A DNA stretch of 64,000 nucleotides from Liolophura sinensis (Eukaryota; Mollusca; Polyplacophora; Chitonida; Chitonidae), in NCBI RefSeq assembly GCF_032854445.1, contig NC_088298.1, positions 15,485,504 through 15,549,503 on the forward strand. Reading direction: 5' to 3'. This document shows positions 14,501-29,500 of the stretch, piece after piece; within the stretch, counting starts at the first letter, position 1, and each line of letters starts with the position of its first letter. Position numbers and translations under genes: made by a program. The notes beneath the pieces were generated by a model. That model made no database searches. It was not told where the DNA came from and saw nothing but the letters and a program-made list of their open reading frames with translations.

Positions 14501-17500
14501 GCCCAGATAAGGACTATGTGTTCCGTGTCAGAGCTGTGACTGATCAGGGAATGAGTGAGCCAACGATGTCTGTGTATCTGCCAAGGAGAGCTGGTAAGTC
14601 TTAACAGTAACAAGGGGGTAAAAGATTTTTGTTGAGAAGTTTGTTGTCATTCACTGTATTACTTTCAGTTTCATGATTATTCTTTCACTTTCAGTTTTCC
14701 ATTTTTCTATAGTCAGTCAGTAATAGTTATGGGATTTTCTATAGTTGGGTAATTTTTCAGGTACTGGTTGTTGATACTTAAATGATTTGTACAGCCATTA
14801 TTTTAATACAAGTGAAATATAGTACAGTGTTAAATTTTCAGAGACCAGAATTACCTCAAAATACCCATACAGTTTTTCATTTTAATGGTGAAAAACTCCC
14901 TAGCAGAGATTACTGACTAGCTTGTTATTCAATTCACAATTTCATTACAACTATGAAGCTAAATTTATCTTTCCAGTTCAACCCCGGCTCCCAATGGCAG
15001 AACCTTACATCTCTGAGGTCAAGGTCGATTCAGCGCGGTTGTCATGGACACCAGTTGACACTCCACCTTTTGGTGCCCAGATGGTTCCCACGACATACAG
15101 GGTAGAAATTCAGGAGCCTCCTAACACGAACTGGCAGACGCTGGTGCGTAAACTACCCACCACCAACTACCTGCTGACGAACCTACGCCCCGACAATGCG
15201 TATTGTCTGAGAGTCCGCGCGGAGAACGACTATGGAGTTAGTGAACCCACACGGGCTGTACAGCTGCCCAGGAGAGCTGGTAAGGGGAGATAATCCAAAA
15301 AAGTATTGCGTTCTAGAGCTTACATGTTGTATCTGTTGAACATTTAATAACATTTTTCTTTGTTGGTGGAGGCGGAGGTGGTTAATGTGCCAGCGTGGCG
15401 AAGTGACCTAGGAGCCTCTCACGAACGCAGTTGCAGTGAGTTCATCTAACTTAAATATGCTGGCTCCCTGTCCGGTCGTACGTGGGAAGTACTCTCAGCA
15501 ACCAGCGGATGGTTGTGGGTTTTGCCTGTTTTCTGCCCAGTTTCCTCCCACCCTAATGCTGGCCATTGTATGAGTGAAATATTCTTGAGTAGAGCATAAA
15601 ACACCAATAAAATAGAACAGAATAAATCTTTTGTTGATGATCAGAAATAGAGGATGCCGAATTGTTCACTGTTGTTAGTATAAATATATAAACATGTCTC
15701 AGCATGGGCACCAGTTGGACAGACAAGGAATGTGTCCATCCGTCTCTGTTGACAATTAGCACAGTTTTGGTTACACAAGTACTAAAGTTTTTATCATTCA
15801 TGTTTTCATTGTCTTAAAGTAGTTGTTTACTCCTAATAAAGAAAAGTCGAAAATCTTTATTTGATAAATTATGTAATTGGAATGGATTTCTGGAACTTGT
15901 TTTTTTTAATACACTTCTGTTCATTTTGAGTCAGGTGTTACTGTATATTGATGTAAGTAAATAATTTTTTTAACAGTTGCTCCAGTAGTTCCAAGTGACA
16001 TCCCTCTGGTCACTGATGTGAGGCGTGGCTCAATGCGGTTGACGTGGCAACCCGCCAACGTACCATCTTACGGAGGGTCTAACATGACCTTGCCAGTGAC
16101 GTACACGATCGAGGCGCGAGAGCCTGGACATGACTGGTCTCCCTTGGTGCGAAGAATTCCACACACATCTTATTTCCTGTCGGGACTCAAACCAGAAGGA
16201 GGGACTACGAGTTCCGAGTTCGTGCTGAGAGTCAGTACGGTCTCAGTCCTCCTGGACCGTCTACTGCGTTGCCACGGCAACTAGGTATGTTGATAAATAA
16301 ATGCTACTAAATGTGTGCTGCAGTCATTTTGTATTGCAGTATGTGTGAAGTTTTATTCTTGATACAGTATGTGTACTACAGTACACTGTACAGTAGTGTT
16401 TGTCCATCAGTATGTGTTCTAGAGTATGACTGGCCCAGATAGCACATTTGGTAGAGCGTCCGCTTCGGGGGCTGTAGATCCAGGGTCAATCCTGGGTCGA
16501 GTCACACCTAAGACTCCTCGCTTGGTGTTCAGCATGAACTGGTTGACCCGTATCAGTATAATGTCTTGGGCAGGGTGGTTTACTAGCCTTCAATAACTTG
16601 TCTTAATGAAGCAGCACTAGATAAAAGAGCGGTGGAAATCTGCCCTGCAACAAGGAGGCACATTACATGCACTCTAAGGATCCCTTCGTCGTCATATGAC
16701 TGAAAAAATTGTTAAGTACGACATTAAACCCCACTCACTCGCTCGCTCGCTCACTCACTCACTCACTCTAAAGTATTAATAAGTATGTGTATGGCATGCA
16801 ACCATACTGTTTGTGTACCACAGAGTTACCCTAATTTCTCAACCTTTTCCATATGAAAGGTCTACTTTCAGTGCAATTTATGCATCTGTTTGATTTGATT
16901 TTGGGCCTCCGTGGCTCAGTTGGTTAGTCATGCTAGCACAGCGTAATGACCCAGAAGTCTCTCACCAATGCTGTCGCTGTGGGTTTCAAGTCCAGCTCAT
17001 GTTGGCTTCCTCTCCGGCCGTACGTGGGAAGGTCTTCCAGCAACCTGCGGATGGTCATGGGTTTCCCCTGGGCTCTGCCCAGTTTCCACCCACTTGGTTG
17101 TGATTTTAACAGCCTACACAGAATAATGCCCTTACAATTTGCTTGAATAAACATCTCATAACCATCCGAAAAGGCTGAAGAATTTGCAGTGTTTATCATG
17201 TGTAGGTTATCTACAAAGGATGTGTTGGACAGAGGTGCAAAAATTTCAGTTATTTTAACTGCACTTCATTTTTGGCGTATTTTTTGTGTTGGATTGTGAT
17301 CAACATGATAGATTTGGGTTTCAGCAAAACACATAATGAGGTACATGTATCAAAGAATTCATATTAGATTGCAGCATGAACTTGCTGGGAGGTCTGGCAG
17401 CAACCTGCGGATGGTCGTACGTTTCCCCCAGGCTCTGGTCGGTTTTCCTCCCATCATAATGCTGGTCACTGTCGTATTAGTGAAATATTCTTGAGTACGG

Positions 17501-20500
17501 CGTAAAACACAAATCAAATCAAATAAATGAATAAACTTTCATGGTAAAGCTGCTGAGACACTATGTACAAGGGGATAAAACCTAATCCAAGATTTAGTGC
17601 ATACGTTAGTGCAGTGATGAAAGTTGCCTTTTCCTCGGTCACATCTGTGCAAACTCCATCACAAATATAATATGTAGAACTTCATGTGTTTTGCTAACAG
17701 TTGCCAGAATCCCCATCGAAACTCCAGAAATCATCGACATTGAGCCCGACGGCCGCAGTCTAACTCTTCGATGGCGGAGGGCAGATATTCCTTCTCGTGG
17801 TGCAAGTGAGCTTATTACGTATATCATTGAGGCCCAGGAACCACCGAGCATGGATTGGTCACCGATGGCCAGAGGTGTCATGGATACAAAGTACCGCCTG
17901 ACTGGTCTCCGCCCTGGTCAAGATTACCTGTTCCGTGTGCGTGCGGAGACTGGACAGGGTTTGAGCGAACCCACACTGCCTGTGACCTTCTACAGACGCA
18001 TGGGTGAGTGCCAGATGATATAGAGAGATATCATACTTTGTAGCATTTATCCAGATTTCAGGGTTTTTTTACAGTGAAATGAAACTATAATTTCCTGGAA
18101 AGTTATGTAAAGTTTTGTCAATTTTTTGTTGATTTGTCTGTTTCATGCAAATACTATATCTTTCTCTTTTTGTAGAAATGTCAAAGGATCAGACTTAAAG
18201 ATCTTAAAAAAATATTAATGTAAACTGTCAATATGGTTAAGTTCTGTTCTGTTGTCCATTTTGCTTTCTGTTTAAGTTTCTTGAGAGAGTTTAATTTAAG
18301 TTTAATGGATATTTGCTCCATTATAAAAGAAGACAAAGGAATGCTCTGAGACTCTTGGTCGACAGACATCGCAGTCATTCAGAAAATCTGAAATGTTCAG
18401 CTTAGTCCTGATTTCAGCCATTTTATTCTTCTGTATACTAATATGAGAGAAATCTTTTCTCAATTCAGTCTCACCCAGGGTACCAGTGGAACGACCTCAG
18501 CTGTACGACCTCGAACCCGACGCAGTGAGGTTGTCATGGCAACCCACATCCACCTACCAGGCGGAAACACCGCTCCGTTACACGGTAGAAGTTCGAGAAC
18601 CGCAGATCAAGAAGTGGCGTCCAATCGCAAGGAACATACCAGAAACTTCTTACCATGTGACTGGACTGAAACCCAAGCTGGATTACGAGTTTCGTGTTCG
18701 TCCTGAAACAGACAAAGGCCTTCTGGAGCCAACGCCCTCTATCCCACTCTATAGGAAAAGAGGTTTGAGCAATTGTGATGGTTACAGGAGTTCCAATGCC
18801 AGTGGAAAACGCTCTCTTGAAAGTAAAAAAAAAAAAAGATTAAAAAAATCTGAACTTTTAAGTATTTTGCATTTTATTGCCTCAAACATGATCATGCAGT
18901 AAGTGGAAATCTGCTGAGAATGCTGGAGTTTTCTGAGCAGAGGTTAACAGGTTTCAGAATTGCCTGTTACTTTACATTGGTATTGTAAGAAGATAGTTAC
19001 ACTAGATTTTTAGGTATACAATTGCACCATGTGATTAGTATTGATTATTATTGATTTTTAAGCTAATTTCAAGATAAATTGAAACCACTGTTTTGCTGAC
19101 ACATATGGAAGGAAGACGAATCTTTTATCTTCCAATATCAGTTATCTTCCAATATCAGTTATCTTCCAATATCAGTTATCATTCAAGTATATGAACATTC
19201 ATGTCAAACCAAGAATTCTAGAGTTAAGTGACAGGCTTTCTTACAATCTGCTACCCCGACTTGCAGTTTATTCCCCCTGTTCTCGAAAGATATCCACTAA
19301 GTTCGAATACCATTTACTGGCTCTCAGTCTTGATTCATAATCACACCTGTTTGTGTTTTATTCCTTTCAGTTTTACCTCCATTGAAGTTTGTGGAACCAG
19401 TGATCGTTGACGATGAACCAGAAACTGTTCGTCTCAACTGGCAGCGTGTGACAGTGCCACGCCTTGACGCTGGCGACGAAGAATTGACGTACATGATTGA
19501 GGCTCAGCGAGGACCCACCATGGAATGGCAGCCCATCGCTCGAAACATCCGAGACACATCTTATCAGCTGACAGGTCTGGGACCGTACGAGGACTACCAT
19601 TTCCGGATCCGTGGCGAGAGTCGAGATTTCGGATATACGGAGCCTTCTCCGTCTCTTCCGCTCTACAGACGACCAAGTAAGGCTTCTGCTGAAGTTAGCT
19701 CCCTTGTTTTTGTTATTTCCGACCCTGTTGTGAAATATCCTGGTAGTAGTGATAGCAAAAAAGCTAAAGACAAACCCACAAAAGCATACGACAAACACTA
19801 CCGTCCTTCTGTCCCAGCTTCCCCTGTGCCCTCCCCTCAGCTCCCGCGACGCACTCGCTATGACATGCCAAGACGAGGCTCCATAAACATGGAGAGACGT
19901 CCATCATTTGACGCTGCCATGGCAGAGACTAGATTAGCAAGAGACATGCAAAGAAGAGGCTCTATAGCAATGGACAGGCGACCATCCTTCGATGCCAGCA
20001 TGGGAGACCGGCAAGCTTCATGGGACAGGTTAGAATCTGTATCTGAAACTGCTCGTCCTCAAAAATGGTCATCAACAGACAGACTTGCCTCCCGTGACCG
20101 TCAGCCCTCTGTGGAGCGACTGAGTTCAATGGAAAGGCGATCGTCACTGAGCAGATGGTCGTCTCTGGAAAGGTTGTCATCTCTGGATAGGCAGCCATCC
20201 TCAAGACATGAGCAGCCATCATGGCAGAAATGGGCCTCCCTGGAAAAACTTCCAACACTGGAGAAACCCTCGATCCCATCAACACCACAATTAAGACAAA
20301 GACGGTTTTCCATAAGTGGGCTGCCGTCGTTCAGTAGAACGTCGTCCACAGACAAAAGCTCCAAGTTTGATCGGCAAGCCCACATAGATCGTGGCCTAGA
20401 GTCCGATTGCCACACATCTGCTGATCGAGCTGCCTCACTGACACCCCAGCTTCAGCGTGCCAGAAGATTTTCCATACATTCATTGGACAGAGGTTACTCA

Positions 20501-23500
20501 AAGGATCTGAGATCTGCCTCGTTTGACAATCAACGTCGTGGTTCAATTAGCTCTCTTTCTGGGTCGACCACTAGCTTGTCTGGGAGACGTGGATCCCAAG
20601 ACCTTTCTGCGTCACAGAAACTCTCCCTTGACCCTTCCTCCCCTGTTTATAAAAGCGCCGCTGAGTTTACCAAAAAGGCGACGTCTTTTGCTAAAATTGC
20701 TGCCACTTTTGCCAAAAAAGCTCCCACCTCAGCTGCCTCTTTTACGAAAGGTGCCAGTTCTTCTGACAAATATCCCACTTCCGCCACCAAATCCACCACT
20801 GCTGCCACTAAATCCTCTCAGCCTGCCAGCCAATCACCTTCCAGCATGTACTATGTGATCACCGAGGCTCCTGTTCTAGAATACATTCTTGACCACACAA
20901 CTAGATACGGGAATGGATAGTTTGCTCGCCCAAACACCCTCCTCTGTGTGCAAAATGTGTGACGTGTGACTAGAAGTGTGACATAGGAAAATTCCAATAT
21001 CCTGACTACGTCTTTGTGGTATTTATCTGAAACTTGTGCAGATCATTGCGGCTTCGGAGTGTATTGTGATTTTATTTCTTTGCTGTGTGATACGGAAATA
21101 GGAAATTAAGACTAGAGAGTGCAACTGTAGAAATGTGTGCTTTTTTAAATTTGCAAACTAGTTGCAAAGGGTAGTGCTGTAGATACATTGTGCAGAGAAA
21201 AGTTTAGTTTGCCTTCAACTGTCTTCAGATGTGAACTTTTGTTCAAGGATGTCATCAGTGGCTTCCCATTGGTGTTGTGAGAGATGCTTTTAATATGGAG
21301 AACCTGATCTGTTAAGAAAGTGTTCGTCAAGGTGTTTTTTTAAGTTTTAAATTGTGTCGCAGTTACCCTTTGGATAATTGGAGTGTTTCTTGCCTATCGT
21401 TGTGGAATTTTCTTGTGTAGGTATGGTGAATGTAGTTGTTCCAAGAAAGTTAGGTCGGAGTTGGCTACAGGTATATACCTTGAGTATATGGACTTGAGTT
21501 AATCTCCTATATCTTTATATCGAATGGTTTCTGGTAAACAATTTAACACTCTTACTTTATTTGATCTAAGTGTGGCAGTGTTTCAAAGACAAGAAAATGT
21601 TAAAACTGGATTTGTGAAGGAAAGTTTGGAGGTGGTTTATATATATGCTTGAAACTTATAGCAAACATTAGGACTGTGATCAAAGAATAGAATTTGTGAT
21701 ACCCCTAGAATGTCCTGTTGATTGGGTCATATGTGGTAAATATTTCGCGGGTAATCTGTGGTTTGTTGGTTGTTAACAGTTGCAGGCAACTCCTTGTTGA
21801 CAAACCACAGGTGAAGTAGACGAAAGTTTTAGGCAAACTGGAAATGTTGTGTACAGTTGTTTTTTACGGGCAATATTATCACATTAGGTACATCATTTAC
21901 TTGTCACCGGACTTTAATATTGGAGGACGTTTTTCGTTAAAGTTTAATATCGAGTTGTTTGAAGAAACATTTCGTTAGGTTGTATATGTCTGTTCGATAA
22001 GAGACGCAACAGACAAATAGTTGAGTGAGAAATTTTCTCAAGGTGTACATTACAAAAGAGATGGAGTGTGTGGAAGATGAGATATGATCCATGTCAGTTC
22101 TTAGTTTTTCGTTTGTTTATTATTATTTCTCAGTTCTTTTTATTTTTTTATCATCATCATTTATTTATCTAACTTAATATACAATTTCATTTTGACTGAC
22201 CTTACAACTGATTTATTTAAAAAGTTGATCAGGTTGATCAGTACCAACATGTCTGATATCCGTTTTTCCCTCCCATTTCTACAGTCTATAGCCACTGCAC
22301 CTTCAGGTCACCCTATTTTTTCTAAATTTTGGGACACTCGCTCTTCTCAATTTAGCGAGTGTATATGTAATTGTAGCAGGAATATTGAATTCATTTTTCT
22401 CACATTGTTAAACCATCTAATAAACAACATACTCATATCTTTACCTTTCCATTAGAATTAGGATAGTTCTTCTTAACCTTTCAAAAACACGTATATGGAC
22501 AAAGAAGGGCTAACAATTTCCTGCAGCAAAGCAGGGTTTCTTTATTAAGTTTTAGTTCAAAGATCTGATTTAATAACACCTAGCAGTTTCATTCTTCATT
22601 TAATACTAAATACTCAGACACAGGAACTGGTTGTCCCCCTTGGTACTGATTTTAAAATCCCACTTCTGACACCAAAATTTCAAACTTAACGCAATGTATT
22701 GTCAGCCTATGTTTTCAGTCATTTATTTCATTTTTCTTTATTTAGTTTTATCATTTGTTTTATGTGTAGAGTTTAACAGTGTTTTGTATATATCAATTTG
22801 AATATCATATTGGACTGATTTTTTCTTTGAATGTTAATTTTGTTTTGTTTTTTTGTTCTACCGAAACTGACTTTGGTAATGTTTTAAAATGTTTGATCCA
22901 TTCAACAACAAATACCCAGGAAAGACTTAATCATCTCAGTAAATACAAGAGATGAAAATTTCTTACTTCAGCTCAGGATTTTGTCCAAAGGTATCTAGAG
23001 TCTGGTTGATGACAAATCGTTGATAATTTAAGGCAACTAAATTTGCCTTATACGTTTTGCCATAAATACGTGAAACTTTAAGCAAACATTTCAGGTGATT
23101 TCAAGCCAACAGGGTCTTCTGAAAAACTCCATACATTTTGGTATGCTTTCTTAAATGTATACAGTTTATAATTGAAGAAGACCTTTAAATTTCTGATAAC
23201 TGCTGACTTTGAAGTGTGAACAGACGTGCAAGATAATTTCGGAAGGCAGGTCTATGCTGTGGCAATGCTTTGATGTTTAACTGTATACAGACCAAACTGT
23301 AAAGTGGACTGTTATTTTGCAGCGTTTCTGTTGCAAGTCTGTGATATCTCCAACACCTATGGTTTCAGTTGGAATTGACGTGGTGAAAGCTATTTCACAA
23401 ATGGTTGAAAAACTTGATGTATTAATATGCAGTGAGTTTTACGAGTCAGGTTTATGAGAATTTTCAGTTCAAGACTGTGCGATCTTGATGTCAACAGCTT

Positions 23501-26500
23501 GAAGGTTGAAACTTTATAGTGTTCAATGAGTGAGTGGCATGAAAAACTGAAGATTCTACTAGTTGTTGTCCTGTGTAAAATTGCATTGCCTTTAACAAGA
23601 CGTAACAGCAGAACTGTTGACTAATGCTACTGACACTGTTCTCTTATCTGTAAAAAGTAGAGCGCTTTCTTTTTATTTATTTATTAACTTATTGTTGTCA
23701 TGGTGGAATGAATGAGAGTGTGTTTGCGAAATGTACACTGTTACATAATGTAGGAGAAGGGATGTTGTGGGGTTGATATAAAGCGAGAAGGAAATAAACA
23801 ACAAATTTTCTATTTATGCATATCCATGTTTTAGAAAAATGGGAAGTTTTGGTAATCAGAACGAAAATCATATATGTGATAGTTTGGTAAAGGTAACAAA
23901 ATTCAAAAAGTTTTTAGAGCTGAAATTTGGTTATTTGTGGAATAACACAGAATTAAGACTTTTCGTAGAAAAGAACAGGATAATTAGAATGATCTAAGTC
24001 CATTTAATTCGCCTAATATTCTTCCAATACAAAAATAATGCCAATTTTTAGGACTTTAATTTTCACCATTCATTAATTTATTTTGTGCCCAGGCTCCTGT
24101 CCTGGTTGTGTAAAGGGTCTCCAGAGTATAACCAAACAAATTTTTTCACTATATGCAAATTATGACTTATACTGCATTCTGATTGGCCTTTGAAACTTCT
24201 AGCTGTGTGTGGTAAGGGTTCGGCTGTTGTCTTGAGTTTCAATCAGTTCCCTGGTTTGTTCAGTCTTGGTAGGAAGAGATCCTTCAGTGATTGTGAATGT
24301 GAAGCATTGTGGTAACCCCTAGTGGTTGTTGTTTGTGGCTAAATGGCTGAAAAATAATGGAGAGTTTTTTGTGTTATAGCTTTGAAAGCTTTCACCAAGT
24401 GGTGAATATTTGGAATGTTTTCATTGGTTTGGCTTTATGTTGTGATTTATTCATCTCCTGCTAGAATCCTGTGTGTGGATATTGGAATTGCCTTTCTTTG
24501 CAACTTGCCAACTTTCCTGTATGCAAGCTTTCGGTTTTTGTTAGTGGTAAATCTGCATTTTACCCATTTTGACTATTGCGTATTTAATGCAGTTCTAGCT
24601 TGCTGGTTAAATACTGTGATATCCAGAAAGATTATCCTAATTTGTCAAGAACTTAAGTAATCAGTAAAAATGGATTTGTTTACGAAATTAAAATATATTT
24701 GTATGTTTTAATTATATTATAAATTCCGCATTGACTTTTAAAAGGATTAAATAATAAAGTCTTATATCCACATAATAGATTGTTTAATGCAGCTACAGCA
24801 AACTTGTCAATGTAACATTTGACAATAATAATGACTTCTCACACTTCAGTTGTGATCCATGTTTTAAAACTTTACCGATGTTGTTTCGTTAACCCTTGAA
24901 TATGTCTTTCAGTTATTAAATTCTACCCAATCATTAATGCTAATGGTAATTATAATGGTGTTAACAAGACCAACATGTATTTGTTAGAGTTCTTTATGAC
25001 ATATGTTTCTTGTCTCATTAGTGAAATGTACATGTATATATAAATTATTTTAGTCAGAATCATGTCACATTATTGTTTTGTGTAGACAGGATGAGAATTG
25101 AGATTGTACTATGTGTATGGTTGTTATAGGATGAATAAAGAGTTTAGAGCTGCTAAAGCCAAAAATCAAAATATGGTGTAAATTTTTTCTTTTTTTTTTT
25201 TTTGCTGTTTATTGAATTAATTGGTGCGTTAAATGCATTTTACTAACCATCTCGTAAAACATTTGGATTCAGCAAGAAGGTAAATGTAAATGTTGTGAAG
25301 GATTTGATGTTGTCATGTGAATTTTATCCATTTTGTGCAAATTATATTTCATTTTAAAAGGAAGTCATCATAATATATGTAAATTCTTCAAACGGAAATT
25401 GTTTTGCTACGTGAAAAGATTGGCTGCTTGTGAAATGTTGAGAATATCAGTCATTATAACAAAATTGTTACAACAATCTTTGTTTTTTACAATTACAGTT
25501 TTGCCCAATGTCCCAGTTTCTCGTCCAGTCATTGAAGACGTAGACTCGACTTCTGTTCGACTCGGCTGGCAGAGGGTCCACATCCCGTCATTCGGAAACG
25601 ATGACTCACCACTCACGTTCATGGTCGAAAGTCAAGAAGGACCAGGCAGTGAATGGCGTCCAATCGCACGAGACATCCCTGATACAAAATATGTCATTCG
25701 TGATCTCAAACCCCGCCATGATTACAACTTCCGTATCCGTGGTATCAAGGGCCCAGAAATAAGTGACCCCACACCTCCACTCCCAGTATTCAGATCGCCA
25801 TGTGAGTTACCTCCCTTTAGTCCGCTTCACAAGATACCTCTACACAGCTGTTGGAAGTACTTGCAACAGTTTATGTAGTGCTGTATTTATGTGACATTGA
25901 TGAAAGATAAGAATCTTCCTGTAGCAGTGTATTTTATAGATCAATCTTCTTTTATGTTTAAAGATCAAAAATAATTGCAAATTTCAACAGAGTTGGAAAT
26001 ATTAAATTGCTATCAAAGTATAATGCCATATCTGTTCAGTTCTAATATGTGAGTTATCTCCCTTTAGTCCGCTGCAAGGTGCTCTTTTATCATGCACCGT
26101 GTTTATAGTTGAACTTTATTCAACTTTGTAAAATTAGAGAAGAATTCAAAGTATAAGGTGCTACTCCTAGCATAAAACATTGGGACCTGTGTTAATTTTA
26201 ATATTCTTGTTACATTGCTAAAGTATAAAAACTTAAATATAGCTCTTCTTTGATCCAAACTTCTTACTTTTCTGAATGTCAGAATACCCCAATCTAAATT
26301 GTCTGGGTTGCTTTCATGCAGATATTTTGTACAGTGTTAAACGTGTTAGGAATTGGATTTTGGGTATATCCCGTGAGCATGTCTGTTTTATTATTTATAT
26401 AAAGGTGAAATGTCAATATTTCCTTATCTGATCAAAGTAATATCTCACTGGCTAGAGTTAGGTATTATTTTTTTTATTACACACCCCAACGCCATGACGT

Positions 26501-29500
26501 CACAAAGAAACATTTTGTTTTATGACATTCCAATCCCAGCTAAGCAAAATGACGTCATAGTTCAAGTTCAGTCAACTTTAACATTTCTTTCATCACACAA
26601 CAAGACAGAGCGCCATGCAAGACATCATGTGCGCAGTCATGCTATATACACAAGTCTGTGAAGGTCTACAGCCAAAAACATTGCTGAAACTTATTCAAAT
26701 ACACAAAATCACTATATTGTCATAATATAAATAATAAATAGAATATTGCATAGTGAAGGCAGGATATCATAGATATTTTTCTTGTGCTCCGCGTCTCGTG
26801 GGTTACCATTTTCACTTCTCACTGGAAGAATATTTATGATATTCAACCTCCATAGTGCAATATCCTCTGTTTATCAACCTTTTGTGTAGATTTTCACAGA
26901 ACACAAAAGTAATTTTACAGTGACTACTGTATGTGCATGTAGCTTGGACTAATTGTGCTGGTTTTGTGGCCATATTGAAGACATTTTCCTCCGGTTTCTG
27001 GTGGTTCAAACTTTTTAAAAAGCCCCCCACTCAAAACAAACTTGTGTTTAGGATCCAGTAAATTGAGAGAAATTCGTGGTAAAGAAAAGAGCGAATAATA
27101 GAGCGTCCATTTTCTTGTGTATTCTGCGGCCAAAACAGGACCAGCCAATCGGATTGAAGGTTACACCCTTTGAGTTTTCAAACATTGTTTTTTCACCGTT
27201 ACCACTTACTTGTAGATACATGGTACATGTAGCAGTGTGAAATCTGAAAAGTCTAAAAGTGTTGATGAAAAAAAAATATAAAATCTGTCCAGATGTAAGG
27301 ATTTCAATTTCTGCACTTCATATTTTTTGCTGCTGTTTCAGTACAAGCTAATTGGAGACCTATCAGGGAAGACTTCACCAGGCCTTCCAGACCCTACTTC
27401 GAATGCCTCACTATCAGAGGTATGTTAAGTCTCTTCAAAGCAAGTATTCGTTACTTAAAATTGAAAAAAAAAACTTTTTTGGTATCTCCAAAACTTAGAA
27501 CTTAGAAAATTATCTTTCCGGTGTTGCTTGAAGAGGGGTCATGGCTGATTGGTTAAGGAATTTGATTTCCAATTGCTAAAATAGGTGTGACTTCTCGCAA
27601 GACTTGGGTTAAGTCATTCATGGTTTGTGTTTAGTCATGCTTGGGGTCAGTCACAAAAGACTTGGGTGATGAAGTCACATAAGACTTGAGGGATAAGACT
27701 TGAAGTCACATGAGATTTGAAGTCATGTAAGAATTGGTTTATAAGGTCATGCAAGATTTGGGTTCTGTCCCTTTCTCCAACAAAGAATTTTAAAGATTTT
27801 CCTGCTGCCTTTGTTTATTGGGCTATGGTTGCAATACATGGTCAAAGGTTTCTGTTTGGTGTGGTTTTACATGAAGCTCCTGGCACATCGCTTGTCTTCC
27901 ACTTGTATGATGTACATGTAAGTTTCCTGCACTCATAAAACAATCCGTTATTGTACATAATCTGAAAAACTCTTGTTTTTAAAAATCTTTAAAACAACAG
28001 TCGAGTAAATGAATTAATATTATGTTCTGGTTGGTATTCCAGTTCCACCCAGCATGCCCATAGAAAAGCCCATCCTCACTGACATCACTGGTGACTCTGT
28101 TGGGTTGACATGGCGACCAGCCCGAGTCCCATCTAACTCCAATCCTCCTTTGTACAATGTGGAAATCCGCAAACTCCCGAACATGAATTGGCAGAGACTG
28201 GCCGGAGGATTGACCATGACCACGTACAAGGCCACCAAACTTAACCCTGACAGAAGCTACATGTTTCGAATTAAGGCCGAAAATGAGTACGGCACAAGTG
28301 GCTCCACCATGCCAGCTTCCTTAGGCAGGCCTGGAAGTAAGTTTTTGGATGAAATGTTGTCATGTTTCTGTGTTGTTTTGTTTCAGTGCACCCCCAGAAA
28401 AATGTATTTTCTTTAATTTTATGAAATTTACACAACATCTAGTCAAGTTACGAATATATTTGTGCTAGGGTAAGTCAGAAATGTGTCTGAGAGGTGATCA
28501 AGTGCATATTTATATATTTTGTTTTATTTGCAGTTGAATTGAAGAAATCTTACCCAGAAGATGAGGATGGAGAAGACCAAGGCTTTGGTCAAAGAGGTGG
28601 GTACATGTGTGAGCATAGAGAGTAAAACCAGAGCAGTGAGGCTAGCAGATGGTCACAAGGATAACCAGGCTAAATCTGCTGTCTTGTCAATTTACTTCTG
28701 AATGTAATGCTTCAAAAGAAGAAACTAACACAGCACTACTTTGAATTCCAACTTCAAAAATGATAAAGAAGCACATTGCTGAATAGATTTTGCTGGTGTC
28801 GCATGTACATATTGTGTATGTCTGACATGTACAAGTCTGCTACTGCATAGTTACTTGTATCAATTTAACGAATATAGGCCTCCGTGGCTGAGATGGTTAG
28901 CATGCTAGCGCAGCACAATAACCCAGGAGTTTCTCACCAATGTAGTTTCTGTGAGTACAAGTCCAGCTCGTGCTGTCTTCCTCGCCAATCATATGTTGGA
29001 TGGTATTCCAGCAACCTGCAGATGGTCGGGGGTTTTCCTGCTACCACACTGCTGGCAACTGTCATATACGTGAAATATTGATCACAGTGTAAGACACCAA
29101 TATAATAAATAAATAAATATTAACGAATGTCTGCCATCACTGGAATATCTCCACCATATTTCCTTCACATGCTTGGCCAGATTGCAAAGTGAATCTGGTC
29201 TGTAGATTGGGGGATGTTTTTAGCCAGATTGCAAAGTGAATCTGGTCTGTAGATTGGGGGATGTTTTTAGCCAGATTGCAAAGTGAATCTGGTCTGTAGA
29301 TTGGGGGATGTTTTTAGCCAGATTGCAAAGTGAATCTGGTCTGTAGATTGGGGGATGTTTTTAGCCAGATTGCAAAGCGAATCTGATCTGTAGATTGGGG
29401 GATGTTTTTAGCCAGATTGCAAAGTGTTAAGCAAAATCTGGCACATTGATTGGTGTAAGTCTTTTATTGGATTAGAAAGCCAAATCTGGTCTGAAGATTG

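Larger units (their letters stand above)
16285..17700. other. Intron rich in SINEs
   Basis: Three insertions: family B SINE at 16430-16768, 5' SINE A at 16903-17095, 3' SINE A at 17388-17531. No exon seen between them. Confidence 0.75.

Noticed and set aside
16430-16510. Possible tRNA gene (also heads at 16903, 34756, 52119, 55722)
   Set aside because: A- and B-box-like stretches are SINE heads; they lack a full cloverleaf and continue into SINE bodies.
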